Assembly: GCF_014643835.1 (NCBI RefSeq)
Contig: NZ_BMKD01000009.1
Coordinates: 186,001 to 250,000 of the forward strand
Source: Mucilaginibacter rubeus
Lineage (GTDB): Bacteria > Bacteroidota > Bacteroidia > Sphingobacteriales > Sphingobacteriaceae
Reading direction: 5' to 3'
Length of the DNA stretch: 64,000 nucleotides
Every line of letters begins with the position of its first letter. Position 1 is the stretch's first letter. Below, one piece after another: positions 9,173-18,147 of this stretch. The position numbers were made by a program, and so were the translations under genes. The notes beneath the pieces were generated by a model. It was not told the origin of the DNA and searched no databases. It saw only the letters and a list, made by a program, of their open reading frames with translations.

Positions 9173-10153
9173 CTATTGTTTTAATAACCAGGCAAAAATA
9201 AGCGGCGCAACAATGGTTGCGTCACTTTCTACTATAAACTTCGGTGTATGAATATCGAGCTTGCCCCAGGTAATTTTCTCGTTTGGCACAGCGCCCGAAT
9301 ACGAACCGTATGAAGTGGTCGAGTCAGAAATCTGGCAGAAGTAGCTCCAGAATGGTACGTCATGCATTTCCATATCCTGGTAAAGCATCGGCACAACACA
9401 TATCGGGAAGTCGCCGGCTATACCACCGCCTATCTGGAAAAAGCCGATGCCTTTGCCAGATGAATTTTTAGTATACCAGTCGGCCAGCCATGCCATGTAT
9501 TCGATACCGCTTTTCATAGTTGAAGCTTTAAGCTCACCTTTAATTACGTATGAAGCAAAGATGTTGCCCATGGTTGAGTCTTCCCAGCCTGGTACTACGA
9601 TAGGCAGGTTCTTTTCGGCAGCAGCCAGCATCCATGAGTTTTTAGGATCAATTTCATAGTATTGCTCCAGCTCGCCACTCAATAATATTTTGTACATGTA
9701 CTCATGCGGAAAATAGCGCTCACCGCTGTCATCAGCATCTTTCCAGATTTTGTGGATATGTTTTTGCAAACGGCGGAAAGCTTCTTCTTCCGGGATGCAG
9801 GTATCAGTAACACGGTTATAGTGATTTTCGAGCAGGTCCCACTCTTCCTGGGGGCTCAGGTCACGGTAGTTAGGCACCCTTTTGTAGTGTGAGTGTGCCA
9901 CAAGGTTCATGATATCCTCTTCAAGGTTAGCGCCGGTACATGATATAATAGCAATTTTATCCTGGCGGATCATTTCGGCCAGTGAAATACCCAGCTCGGC
10001 TGTACTCATGGCACCGGCCAAGGTTACCATCATTTTACCGCCTTCTTCAAGGTGTGTTTCATAGCCTTTAGCTGCATCCATTAATGCCGCGGCGTTAAAG
10101 TGCAGATAATTTCTTTCAATAAACTGCGAAATAGGTCCTCTTGTAGTGCTCAT
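9173..10153 (-). CDS. Deoxyhypusine synthase family protein
   Basis: 326 residues of the deoxyhypusine synthase fold (NAD-dependent transfer of an aminobutyl group from spermidine). The family signature is seen near the end: PNEKITWGKL, in which the Lys (about residue 298) corresponds to the catalytic Lys that forms the enzyme-imine intermediate, followed by the conserved VESDATIVAPLI. Eukaryotes and archaea use this enzyme to modify eIF5A/aIF5A; bacteria lack that substrate, so the acceptor may be another polyamine (homospermidine-type reaction) or unknown. Stands alone, with a TACTTTTG box 25 bp upstream. Confidence 0.88.
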   Translation of the reverse strand: MSTTRGPISQFIERNYLHFNAAALMDAAKGYETHLEEGGKMMVTLAGAMSTAELGISLAEMIRQDKIAIISCTGANLEEDIMNLVAHSHYKRVPNYRDLSPQEEWDLLENHYNRVTDTCIPEEEAFRRLQKHIHKIWKDADDSGERYFPHEYMYKILLSGELEQYYEIDPKNSWMLAAAEKNLPIVVPGWEDSTMGNIFASYVIKGELKASTMKSGIEYMAWLADWYTKNSSGKGIGFFQIGGGIAGDFPICVVPMLYQDMEMHDVPFWSYFCQISDSTTSYGSYSGAVPNEKITWGKLDIHTPKFIVESDATIVAPLIFAWLLKQ

Positions 10154-10177
10154 AATATTTCAATAAAATTTCAGCCG

Positions 10178-10185
10178 CAAAAGTA
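10178..10185 (-). promoter_or_regulatory. Candidate -7 box for the deoxyhypusine synthase-like gene
   Basis: TACTTTTG on the minus strand, 24 bp upstream of the ATG at 10153, matching TAnnTTTG. It implies a short leader. Confidence 0.4.
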
Positions 10186-10360
10186 GACATTTTAGTTAAA
10201 TTGAATTTTAAATGAACCTTTATCTTTTTATAACCATTTCATACCTAAAATTAGCATCCTGTCCCCTACCCCCTCAGCGTATTGTCATCCTAATTTTAAA
10301 AATGCCCGTTCGCCGAACCTTATAAAACAAAATGGGTTATATTAGCCACGACAAACATCC

Positions 10361-11488
10361 ATGAAAAAACTTGTTACCTTAATACTGGTCTGCGCTTTTT
10401 CAACCAGTGCCTTTTCACAAATCTCCCGCATTGTAAAGCGAATGTATTTTGATAAAGATACCACCCGCAAAAGTAGTTTTGTTATTTTGCCTGTATTAAG
10501 CTCTGCCCCGGAAACCGGCCTTGAAGTTGGCGGCGCCGGTTTACTATCTTTTTATACCGATACGTCCAAGTTTAATACGCGCGTGTCTAACGTTTTTGGT
10601 TATGCTTCTATAACTACCAAAGGCCAAAGCCATTTAAGCCTTACCACCAGTTATTGGACTCCCGGAAACAATTTCCATCTTACCGCAGGCATCAGCTACA
10701 TTAATTTCCCTTTTGACTTTTACGGTATTGGCAACAATACTTTAAAGGCTAACTCTGATAGGCTTGGTCAAAAACGTTTCAAGGTAAATTTTACTGCCGA
10801 AAAAAAGATCTCCAATAACCTGTACGCCGGCATAATCGGTGGTGCCTGGGATTACAAATTCAGAGACGATGATAAAACAGGCATATTTTACACCGATCCG
10901 CGCGTGGAAAACCGCGGCGGCGGACCAAGTGTCTATTTAGGTCCTACCATTGTATTCGATAACCGGAACAATAATACTTATACCACCAAAGGACTCATCG
11001 TAAACACTTATTTCCAGGCTATACATGGTATGTTTGGTAATAACGATTACAAAGGAGGCTTCTTCAACATCGAATATTCCCAGTTTTTTTTATTGGCGCC
11101 TAAATGGGTGCTTGGCCTTGATGTACAGGAGCAAAGCCTTACCGGCAGTACTTCCCCATTTTATTTATTGCCCGACCTGGGAAGCGATGAGTTGATGCGG
11201 GGATATTACAATGGCCGTTTCCGCGATCGTAACATGCTTGCCGGCCAGGCCGAACTACGTTACCGTCTAAGCGACCGCATTGGATTTGCCGGTTTTGTTG
11301 GCGGAGGCGAAGTTTTTAAAAGCAGCTTTAGCACATCCGAACTGAAACCCAACTATGGCGGCGGCATCCGTTACTTTTTCGATGTGGAAAAAGGGCTTGC
11401 CGTACGTGTTGATTATGGTGTCGGTCAGAAGATTCCTAACGAGAAAAGATTAACCGGTTTTTATATTGCATTGGGACAGTCGTTTTGA
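10361..11488 (+). CDS. Outer membrane beta-barrel protein of the BamA/surface antigen family
   Basis: 375 residues with a signal peptide ending at AFSQ and no POTRA repeats visible, then alternating aromatic/polar strands. Recognisable family stretches include VILPVLSSAPETGLEVGGAG, GGPSVYLGPTIVFDNRNN, the RGYYNGRFRDRN loop resembling the VRGY/F motif of Omp85 barrels, and the C-terminal aromatic residue F of a final barrel strand. Likely an Omp85-type barrel in the outer membrane; cargo unknown. Single gene on the plus strand, followed by an inverted repeat. Confidence 0.8.
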   Translation: MKKLVTLILVCAFSTSAFSQISRIVKRMYFDKDTTRKSSFVILPVLSSAPETGLEVGGAGLLSFYTDTSKFNTRVSNVFGYASITTKGQSHLSLTTSYWTPGNNFHLTAGISYINFPFDFYGIGNNTLKANSDRLGQKRFKVNFTAEKKISNNLYAGIIGGAWDYKFRDDDKTGIFYTDPRVENRGGGPSVYLGPTIVFDNRNNNTYTTKGLIVNTYFQAIHGMFGNNDYKGGFFNIEYSQFFLLAPKWVLGLDVQEQSLTGSTSPFYLLPDLGSDELMRGYYNGRFRDRNMLAGQAELRYRLSDRIGFAGFVGGGEVFKSSFSTSELKPNYGGGIRYFFDVEKGLAVRVDYGVGQKIPNEKRLTGFYIALGQSF

Positions 11489-11495
11489 TCTTTAA

Positions 11496-11593
11496 GTTCA
11501 TAGTTGATGGTTCATAGCAAATTATCGTAAATGGATTGAGTAGTTTAATACAACCACACTTCGGCCATGAACTATGATCTATTAACCATGAAC
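11496..11593. repeat. Intergenic inverted repeat, GTTCATAG family, copy 1
   Basis: Starts with GTTCATAG and a GGTTCATAG unit and ends with the complementary CCATGAAC, giving an imperfect long hairpin between two convergent genes. Related copies at 51831-51936, 35531-35677 and 56299-56326. Confidence 0.7.
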
Positions 11594-11603
11594 TAACCAA
11601 CGG

Positions 11604-12203
11604 TTAATACCTCACCTTAAAATCTTCTTTACTCATTCCTGGCTTAAAAAATATCAGGCCGATATAAAAGAGATCAATAGTTACCCTAACCTGCTGGTTT
11701 AGTTTAAGCTGCTCCCATGATTGCCTGGTGGATGCATTGCGATAGATGTTTGTAAATATGATAACGCTGTCATCATGGATAGACGGAATAATCTTTTCAA
11801 GATAACTGACAGGCCTTTGTTTTAAGGCATCTGCCAGTATCATGTCAACCTGGCGAATGCCTGATGTTGTTGATGAAACACTTTGAACCTCGGGGTTAGA
11901 TTGTTTAATAACAAATTCGGCAATGTAATCCTCCGCATCAGCTAACAATATCGTTTGGGGCTTAAAGTAAACACAAAACCTATAAAGCAGACGGTAAAAT
12001 TTTAACGGCAGTGTATTTATCACACCCTTGTCAGAATGTTGTTTTTGGGCGATTTTTTTAATATCGCGGTACACTTTTTGGCCTCGATAATCGTAGATAA
12101 CCGTATCAATCAGCTTGTAAACAAATGGAGAGTGTATGCCGTGCCTGTTGTTAGCCCTAAAACGGTGCCGCAGGTAATTAAGCCCATACCTTATATTATA
12201 CAT
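11604..12203 (-). CDS. Methyltransferase-like protein with degenerate SAM-binding motif
   Basis: 199 residues. The N-terminus (RHGIHSPFVYKLID) and C-terminus (VRVTIDLFYIGLIFFKPG) match a Bacteroidota family annotated as class I SAM-dependent methyltransferase. Where that family has the Gly-rich motif I (ELGTSxGxxT style) this protein reads ILLADAEDYIAEF, without the glycines; the later acidic strand is still recognisable as DMILAD and VIIFTNIY. It looks shorter than usual for the family. I infer a catalytically dead or diverged relative. The ATG at 12203 is 45 bp from the divergent gene at 12248. Confidence 0.7.
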   Translation of the reverse strand: MYNIRYGLNYLRHRFRANNRHGIHSPFVYKLIDTVIYDYRGQKVYRDIKKIAQKQHSDKGVINTLPLKFYRLLYRFCVYFKPQTILLADAEDYIAEFVIKQSNPEVQSVSSTTSGIRQVDMILADALKQRPVSYLEKIIPSIHDDSVIIFTNIYRNASTRQSWEQLKLNQQVRVTIDLFYIGLIFFKPGMSKEDFKVRY

Positions 12204-12247
12204 TGCTGTAAAAATAGAAAAGGTTTAGTATTTTAGCATTACAGCGT

Positions 12248-13120
12248 ATGATAAATCCAACTGAAGTAAATTCATTGATCCGCCTGCTGGATGATCCGGA
12301 CAGCGAGATCTTTGAGCATGTGTATAACAAATTGTTTTCATATGGAGCAGAGGCTATTACTTATCTCGAGTCGGCCTTTGAACAGGCTTTTGACCCTATT
12401 CAACAAGAACGCATTGCCAACCTGGTACATGAAATTCAGTTCAGTAATCTTAAAAATGATTTAAAACTCTGGAACCAAAGCGGCGCATTCGACTTGTTAC
12501 AGGGCATCCTCATCATTAACCGATACCAATATCCCGACCTCGATGAGCAAAAGGTAATTAACCAGATAGAAGCTATTAAACGAGATATCTGGATCCAGAT
12601 GATGAACGAGGCCAGCCCGAAAGAGCAGATCAAGCTCATTAACCATGTGTTTTACAATATCTACGGTTTCAGCGGCAATACAGCCAATCACCTCGATCCG
12701 CAAAACAGCTATCTGAGCCAGGTATTGGAAACTAAAAAAGGCAACCAGATCTCATTGGCGATTATCTACTCTATCATTGCACAAAAGCTGGATATCCCTG
12801 TTTACGGCGTAAATCTTCCCCAGCATTTTATCCTCGCCTATCTTGACGAGAGTATGCAAAGCGAGTTTGAAAGCGGGATCCTGTTTTATATCAACGCCTT
12901 TAATAAAGGCTTCCTGTTTGGCAGGCGCGATGTAGATATGTTCCTGAAACAACTTAACCTCAAATTTGACAAACAGTTTTACGAGCCATGCTCTAATACA
13001 GATATTATTAAGCGTGTGCTTCGCAACCTCATCAGTGCCTACGAAAATCTGGGTTCGGCCGAAAAGGTTAGGGAGTTGAATGAGCTGCTAAATATCATGG
13101 AAGCCCCCCCCGCCCCCTAA
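12248..13120 (+). CDS. SirB1/transglutaminase-like core2 protein
   Basis: 290 residues. The middle part contains the SirB1-type stretch: NSYLSQVLETKKGNQISLAI followed by IAQKLDIPVYGVNLPQHFILAY. This is the Transglut_core2 domain, in which the transglutaminase Cys is usually not kept and none is seen here. Function of the family is unclear. The C-terminus is unusual: the final residues APPAP and the TAA stop come from the left arm of a C-rich inverted repeat (13102-13195), suggesting the original end was replaced when the repeat arrived. Confidence 0.82.
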   Translation: MINPTEVNSLIRLLDDPDSEIFEHVYNKLFSYGAEAITYLESAFEQAFDPIQQERIANLVHEIQFSNLKNDLKLWNQSGAFDLLQGILIINRYQYPDLDEQKVINQIEAIKRDIWIQMMNEASPKEQIKLINHVFYNIYGFSGNTANHLDPQNSYLSQVLETKKGNQISLAIIYSIIAQKLDIPVYGVNLPQHFILAYLDESMQSEFESGILFYINAFNKGFLFGRRDVDMFLKQLNLKFDKQFYEPCSNTDIIKRVLRNLISAYENLGSAEKVRELNELLNIMEAPPAP

Positions 13121-13195
13121 AGGGGGTGCTTTTGATTTGCAGGATTTCATCTTTTCACCTGCTATTTGTTCCCCCTTTAGGGGGTTAGGGGGCCC
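13102..13195. repeat. C/G-rich inverted repeat overlapping the end of the SirB1-like gene
   Basis: The left arm with CCCCCTAAAGGGGG and the right arm with CCCCCTTTAGGGGG pair with each other, and further bases pair around a centre near 13150. Belongs to a CCCCTTCAGGGG-type family also seen at 21679-21706, 21904-21940, 52252-52275, 52323-52358 and 53049-53084. The left arm is inside the coding sequence ending at 13120. Confidence 0.7.
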
Positions 13196-13280
13196 TTCAT
13201 CACACCGATACTGTGTTTCATCCCATTTATTTATTCAGTAGTATTGTGCATTATACCTTGCGGGCATAATTCAAAATACG

Positions 13281-14810
13281 ATGAACGATCTCCTGAAAAA
13301 AAACCTTAGCCTTGGAAAAATTGAATTTTGGGCCGCAAGCACCATTTACGCTTTTGCTGTTATGCTGCTATTGGCTAAAGTAGCCAACAGTGCCGACAAC
13401 GAAATATGGACCCCATACAGGTATATGTTTAATAACTATCACCTGCATTACTCCTACTCTAAATATTATTTCTTCCCACAGGTGTTCAGGTATACCGGCT
13501 ATTACGGAGCTTTTTTACTCTGGAACTTTGTGATTATACCCGCACTTGCCGGGAAAAAACAGGTGGTGTGGAATATCATTTTAGGGTTAGCATTGCTTAT
13601 CATCCTCTGGGGATTGTTTGGCATTACCGATACCTGGTTAAAAGGATACCTGTTTTACCACAGATCAGCCGATTATGTATACAACATCGTTTTCAAAACA
13701 AATGTATTGTATGCGCTATGGGTAATGATGATGCTTACTTTTTACAGCATGATCAAATATTCGGCAAGCTTCCTGTTGGGAAATGTCGACAAGATCCAGG
13801 CAAAATACCGGGTGCTTACTCATGATTGCATCATTGCTATCGTTGTTTTGATGATCATTGTGTTTTTAATGGCACTTGTTGACGGCCCAATAGAGTTGAT
13901 CACCACTTGCGTAATTATAGGTCCAACAGCCATTGGTATTTATGCCTTATCATTTTATAGCTTAATACCTCAAACACTTGCCAAAAACCGCGGCATTTTT
14001 AATTACCTGCTTAAAGTTGCCGGTATTATGATAATTATCGGAATTCCGATAGGTTTTATAACCGCACTTATTTTTGACCAAAAGGATCCTGTATTCATTA
14101 TTTTTGGTTTTAATTGCGGGATACAAATCCTGATTACGGCCCCTTTTGCCTGGATAGTTTACAAACGCAAACTGGCGGGTAATCAGGAGATCACCTACCT
14201 AAAAACTGCCCTGGGCCGCTCTACTGCCGATCTGGATTTTCTTCGCTCACAAATTAACCCGCATTTCCTGTTTAACGCATTAAATACACTTTACGGAACA
14301 GCTTTACAGGAAGATGCCGAACGTACCGCCGAAGGTGTGCAACGCCTGGGCGATATGATGCGTTTTATGCTACAAGAAAACATGCAGGAAAAAATACTGC
14401 TGGTACGCGAGATCGATTATCTTAATAACTATATCGCCCTGCAAAAATTGCGCACTCAAACCTCGCCGGACATCAGCATCGTGCTGCAAATTGAAGAGCA
14501 TGTTAATGCCCTGCAGATAGCCCCAATGTTACTGATCCCTTTTATTGAGAACGCATTTAAACACGGCATCAGCCTGCGCGAGCCGTCACACATCAACATC
14601 AGCCTGCAAACCAAAGAAAACACACTTTACTTTGATGTGCATAACAGTATCCATCCTAAAGTGGTTAACGACACCGAAAGATACAACAATGGCATCGGCC
14701 TCGAGAACGTTAAACAGCGACTGGCACTTTTATACCCTAACAAACACGAATTGGTGATCCGCGAAAGTGCGAAAGATTTTTTCATACATTTAACCATACA
14801 ATTGCAATAA
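13281..14810 (+). CDS. LytS-type sensor histidine kinase
   Basis: 509 residues with about eight membrane helices in the first 310, then a His_kinase (LytS/YehU) domain. The phospho-acceptor is H328 in QINPHFLFNALNTLYG. The ATPase boxes are LLIPFIENAFKHGI and NGIGLENVKQRLALLYP. Autophosphorylates and passes phosphate to the partner regulator encoded 3 bp downstream. No extracellular sensor domain is visible, so the signal is probably sensed within the membrane helices. Confidence 0.93.
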   Translation: MNDLLKKNLSLGKIEFWAASTIYAFAVMLLLAKVANSADNEIWTPYRYMFNNYHLHYSYSKYYFFPQVFRYTGYYGAFLLWNFVIIPALAGKKQVVWNIILGLALLIILWGLFGITDTWLKGYLFYHRSADYVYNIVFKTNVLYALWVMMMLTFYSMIKYSASFLLGNVDKIQAKYRVLTHDCIIAIVVLMIIVFLMALVDGPIELITTCVIIGPTAIGIYALSFYSLIPQTLAKNRGIFNYLLKVAGIMIIIGIPIGFITALIFDQKDPVFIIFGFNCGIQILITAPFAWIVYKRKLAGNQEITYLKTALGRSTADLDFLRSQINPHFLFNALNTLYGTALQEDAERTAEGVQRLGDMMRFMLQENMQEKILLVREIDYLNNYIALQKLRTQTSPDISIVLQIEEHVNALQIAPMLLIPFIENAFKHGISLREPSHINISLQTKENTLYFDVHNSIHPKVVNDTERYNNGIGLENVKQRLALLYPNKHELVIRESAKDFFIHLTIQLQ

Positions 14811-14813
14811 GCT

Positions 14814-15491
14814 TTGATTACTGCCATAGCCATTGATGACGAACCTATAGCACTTGATGTGATCCGCTCGCATGCTGCAAAAGTGCCTTTTGTTGACCTC
14901 AAAGCCGAATTTACCGATGCTTTTAAAGCAATGGACTATCTGCAGCGCGAACCTGTGGACCTATTGTTTCTGGATATTAAGATGCCCGATATTTCGGGCA
15001 TCGATCTGTTAACATGTCTCAATAAAAAACCGCTGGTAATATTTACCACCGCCTACACCGAACACGCTGTTACCAGCTTTGAACTGGACGCGGTAGACTA
15101 TTTATTGAAACCCTTTGCGCTTACCCGGTTCATAAAAGCCTGCAACAAAGCTTATGAACTTTACAGTTTTAGGAACACTGCCGAGGTTAAGGATTACATA
15201 TTCCTGAAAACCGGCTATGAGCAGGTGCGCGTTAACTTCGATGACATTTATCATTTAGAAGCCACAGGTAATTATGTAAATTTTATATTAAAGGATAGCA
15301 AAGTGCTTACCCGCATGACCATCACTGAAGTTGAGGCGCTACTGCCAGCTGAGAAGTTTATCAGGATCCATCGGTCGTTTATTGTCGCTGTAAATAAAAT
15401 TGATAAGATAGAACGCCATCAGGTAACAGTAAATGGATTTTTGCTGCCTGTAGGCGGTGCTTATGTGCCGAATTTGGGAATGATTAAATAA
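14814..15491 (+). CDS. LytTR response regulator
   Basis: 225 residues: receiver domain (acidic DDE at residues 8-10, phospho-acceptor D54 in LFLDIKMPD, Thr/Lys switch in FTTAYTEHA and LLKPFAL), then a LytTR DNA-binding domain (VRVNFDDIYHLEATGNYV, FIRIHRSFIVAVNKI). The start is a TTG at 14814, 3 bp after the kinase stop; no ATG lies near the conserved N-terminus, so TTG is the real start. It forms a two-gene operon with the kinase. Confidence 0.93.
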   Translation: MITAIAIDDEPIALDVIRSHAAKVPFVDLKAEFTDAFKAMDYLQREPVDLLFLDIKMPDISGIDLLTCLNKKPLVIFTTAYTEHAVTSFELDAVDYLLKPFALTRFIKACNKAYELYSFRNTAEVKDYIFLKTGYEQVRVNFDDIYHLEATGNYVNFILKDSKVLTRMTITEVEALLPAEKFIRIHRSFIVAVNKIDKIERHQVTVNGFLLPVGGAYVPNLGMIK

Positions 15492-15538
15492 TCCTTTACA
15501 GATCGTTTATACGCTGGCATAATCATTATCTTTAGCTT

Positions 15539-15916
15539 ATGCAGCAACGCGAACTTATCATCAGCAATTATGTAAAGGCCTATAACAACTTTGATGTTGA
15601 AGACATGCTTAAAAACCTCGCACCATCCGTTAAATTTCAAAACATATCAAACGGTGATGTGGATATGGAGCTTGATGGTATAGCAGCATTCAGGAGCCAG
15701 ACCGAACAGGCAACCGAGCTTTTTGAACGCCGCGAGCAAATTATCCGGTCATTTAAACACACCGGCAACAAAACCGAAATAGCTATTGACTATAACGCAA
15801 TTTTAGCTGCCGACCTGCCAAATGGATTAAAGAAAGGTGATGAGTTAAATCTGAAAGGGCATTCAATTTTCACTTTTGACGGAGATAAAATTGTTGGGAT
15901 AATGGATATTAGTTGA
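15539..15916 (+). CDS. SnoaL-like/NTF2-fold protein
   Basis: 125 residues. The N-terminus NYVKAYNNFDVEDMLKNLAPSV and the strand pattern match the SnoaL-like polyketide cyclase/NTF2 fold used by many small enzymes and binding proteins. It has no signal peptide, so it is cytoplasmic. No catalytic residues can be assigned. Lies 47 bp after the LytTR regulator on the same strand, possibly in the same transcript. Confidence 0.7.
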   Translation: MQQRELIISNYVKAYNNFDVEDMLKNLAPSVKFQNISNGDVDMELDGIAAFRSQTEQATELFERREQIIRSFKHTGNKTEIAIDYNAILAADLPNGLKKGDELNLKGHSIFTFDGDKIVGIMDIS

Positions 15917-16490
15917 CAAAACTCATGCTAAGTTTGAAAGTCCGGCGGACATGAAGATGTGACTACAAAAGAAGCCTGTCAGTTTGAGCCTGTCGAAGAC
16001 TTGAGCGCAGAGGCTCTACCCACTATGCTTCGACGGGCTACCCATGACAAGATAAAAAATGTGGTTTTTCGCAGCAGATCAGCTTCGGGTGAAAACGAGC
16101 AGAACGATGCTGGGCGGTGCGGCTGCAGGGGCATGGCAAGTTTTTGCAGAAGCGGAGGCATTGCGTGCGAATCGGGGCAAAATAGTTGCAGCCCGTGGTT
16201 CTGTTCGTTTTGCAGGGTGAAGGCCGCACCGATGGCTATGGGGCCAGGTTGTGCGCAAAGAAGCCTCTCTGCTGCAAGCCTTTTTGGTTACTTTTGTGGC
16301 GACAAAAGTAACTGGCCCCGCGCGGCCAAGAGCGCGACGATGTAAGTCAAATACTAATGAAGCCCGTTAGCAGCCTGTCGGGGGTTGCTTCATTCCTTAT
16401 AGCAATGACGTGACGCAGATGTCATTTTACCTTCAGAGGCCACCGGATTTAAATCACTCAGGATGACACCCATTTTTAAACATCAACGTT
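15917..16490. repeat. Repeat-rich spacer without a gene
   Basis: 574 bp holding several nested inverted repeats. GCCTGTCGAAG at 15988-15998 pairs with CTTCGACGGGC at 16028-16038. An 11-bp perfect hairpin GTTACTTTTGT/ACAAAAGTAAC lies at 16287-16312 with a GGCG loop. TTGCAGCCCGTGGTT at 16186-16200 recurs exactly at 21726-21740. A 128-codon open frame here is not credible as a gene. Looks like a composite of decayed small repeats. Confidence 0.65.
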
Positions 16491-16919
16491 TTACTCTACC
16501 ACCAACTTCTTTAACGTAATTCCAATAGTAGCTGTTTTCCTTTTAGCCGACGCCCCGTAGCTGAATGCTATCTTATACATTTTTTTTGATTTGATCCAGT
16601 TGACGAACTTAGGATCACATACCGGGTTCAGTTTGTAAACGTATTGTTGGGGTTGAGGCTTAACTTCAGATACTGCTATGTAGATAGAACTGGGCGTTTT
16701 ACAATCTGCCGGAGCATCAACATCTCCCTGCTGATCGGCTACAAGGTACACCGCAATATTCAGCGTTTTATGATCGGTATACACATAGCGCTTTTGCAGA
16801 TTGTTTAAAACGTAAGTAAGGTCCTGATTAGATACGCTTTTATATTTGATTGATTGGGCGATAACATCAAAGCAGGCACCGGCAACAAACACCCCTGCTA
16901 ACAGTATTCTTTTCAACAT
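16491..16919 (-). CDS. Hypothetical secreted protein
   Basis: About 142 residues from the ATG at 16919, which begins directly with a signal peptide (MLKRILLAGVFVAGA, cleavage near VIAQS); an upstream ATG at 16946 would put charged residues before it. The mature part is a small beta-rich domain with Cys in DAPADCKTPSS and NPVCDPKF, possibly a disulfide. It ends in a Lys-rich ITLKKLVVE. I do not recognise the family. Flanked by the repeat-rich spacer downstream and an esterase gene upstream, transcribed alone. Confidence 0.65.
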   Translation of the reverse strand: MLKRILLAGVFVAGACFDVIAQSIKYKSVSNQDLTYVLNNLQKRYVYTDHKTLNIAVYLVADQQGDVDAPADCKTPSSIYIAVSEVKPQPQQYVYKLNPVCDPKFVNWIKSKKMYKIAFSYGASAKRKTATIGITLKKLVVE

Positions 16920-17024
16920 AAAATCATCATTAAGGTCGAACTTCAAGCTTTCAAAAAAAGACTGTTTACCTCAACAATAAAATTAGCCTACTGTTTTACA
17001 GAAGAAGAAATTAGTTGTCCCGGA

Positions 17025-17939
17025 TCACTTCCCGCTCAAAAAGCCATTCTCCTCCAGCCACGCGGCACCCCATTCGAACCATTTGCCTTTATTTTTAGAG
17101 TTATACATTCCAAAGCCATGGCCACCTTCCTGGAACAGGTGCAGCTCTGCCTTTACTTTATTTTTTAAAAGTGCATCGTAAAACAACAGGCTGTTTTGCA
17201 CAGGCACTACGTTATCATCCTCAGCATGCACTAAAAATGTTGGCGGGGTATTGGCAGTAACCTGTTTTTCGTTCGAATACAGATCCAACTGCTCTGTCGA
17301 TGGGCTCTTACCTATCAGGTTTTCCCTTGAACCAACATGGGCATATTCACCAAAAGAAATTACAGGATAGATCAGCATCATAAAATCAGGGCGTACGCTG
17401 ATGTTTTCTTTATCTTCAATAACCGGTTTATCAAAATGCGTACCTTCTGTTGAAACCAGGTGCCCGCCTGCCGAAAAACCGATAATTCCTATCTTTGAAG
17501 GGTTAATATTCCAATCGGCAGCATTTTTGCGTACGGTATATATGGCCATTTGTGCATCCTGTAACGGACCGATAGATTTATCTGTCATAATATCATCGCT
17601 TGGCAAGCGGTATTTTAGCAAAAACGCAGTAACACCAATATTGGCAAAAGCCTGTGCTACGGCCTTTCCTTCATGATCCGATGCAAGTCCGGCATATGCA
17701 CCGCCGGGGCAAACAACTATCGCGGCACCGTTGGCTTTCCCTTTTTCGGGAAGATACGGCGTTAGCGTTGGTTCTGTAACCATGGTGATCCAGCTTCCGT
17801 TATTAGTTTTTTCTGTATAGGTAGCAGGCGCCTTTTTAGAATTTGGCACTCCTTTGGGATAAAGCGGCATCGGTTTTTCCTGTGCAAAGGAAGCAAATGT
17901 TATAGCTGTCAAAACTAAGGCAGATAAAATGGATCTCAT
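17025..17939 (-). CDS. Secreted alpha/beta hydrolase (BD-FAE/acetylxylan esterase-like)
   Basis: 304 residues with a signal peptide (cleavage near SFAQE). Serine hydrolase features: the oxyanion region CPGGAYAGLASDHEG, nucleophile elbow GFSAGGHL, acid region HAEDDNVVPV and catalytic His in GGHGFGMY. Such enzymes usually remove acetyl groups from plant polysaccharides. A paralogue with the same build lies at 50870-51751. Not in an operon. Confidence 0.88.
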   Translation of the reverse strand: MRSILSALVLTAITFASFAQEKPMPLYPKGVPNSKKAPATYTEKTNNGSWITMVTEPTLTPYLPEKGKANGAAIVVCPGGAYAGLASDHEGKAVAQAFANIGVTAFLLKYRLPSDDIMTDKSIGPLQDAQMAIYTVRKNAADWNINPSKIGIIGFSAGGHLVSTEGTHFDKPVIEDKENISVRPDFMMLIYPVISFGEYAHVGSRENLIGKSPSTEQLDLYSNEKQVTANTPPTFLVHAEDDNVVPVQNSLLFYDALLKNKVKAELHLFQEGGHGFGMYNSKNKGKWFEWGAAWLEENGFLSGK

Positions 17940-17997
17940 ATTTATTAAATGTAAAATTGGATGTGTCCAAAATACAATTAATCTCCCGAAAACAAAA

Positions 17998-18029
17998 ACG
18001 GAGCATCAGAAATGATACTCCGTTTTTTA
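17998..18029. terminator. Bidirectional terminator
   Basis: Hairpin ACGGAG...CTCCGT with inner ATCA/TGAT pairing, a T-run after it on the plus strand and another on the minus strand. Positioned to end prfB transcription on the minus strand. Confidence 0.7.
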
Positions 18030-18037
18030 AACTATCC

Positions 18038-18132
18038 GTCATCCTGAACTTGTTTCAGAGGCCCACTTGCCTGGCCTACGCCATACAGACGGTATACCGG
18101 TATGTGGGGTGCCGAAATAAATTCGGCATGAC
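18038..18132. repeat. Intergenic inverted repeat, GTCATCCTGAA family
   Basis: Left end GTCATCCTGAA and right end TTCGGCATGAC are near-complementary (9 of 11), with internal palindromes such as GCCGAAATAAATTCGGC. Lies between the prfB stop and its terminator. Confidence 0.6.
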
Positions 18133-18147
18133 CTTACTTTTTTATTT

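Noticed and set aside
15959-16345. 128-codon open frame in the repeat-rich spacer
   Set aside because: It runs through inverted repeats and a perfect hairpin, has no signal, domain or plausible start region, and is opposed by other frames of similar length.
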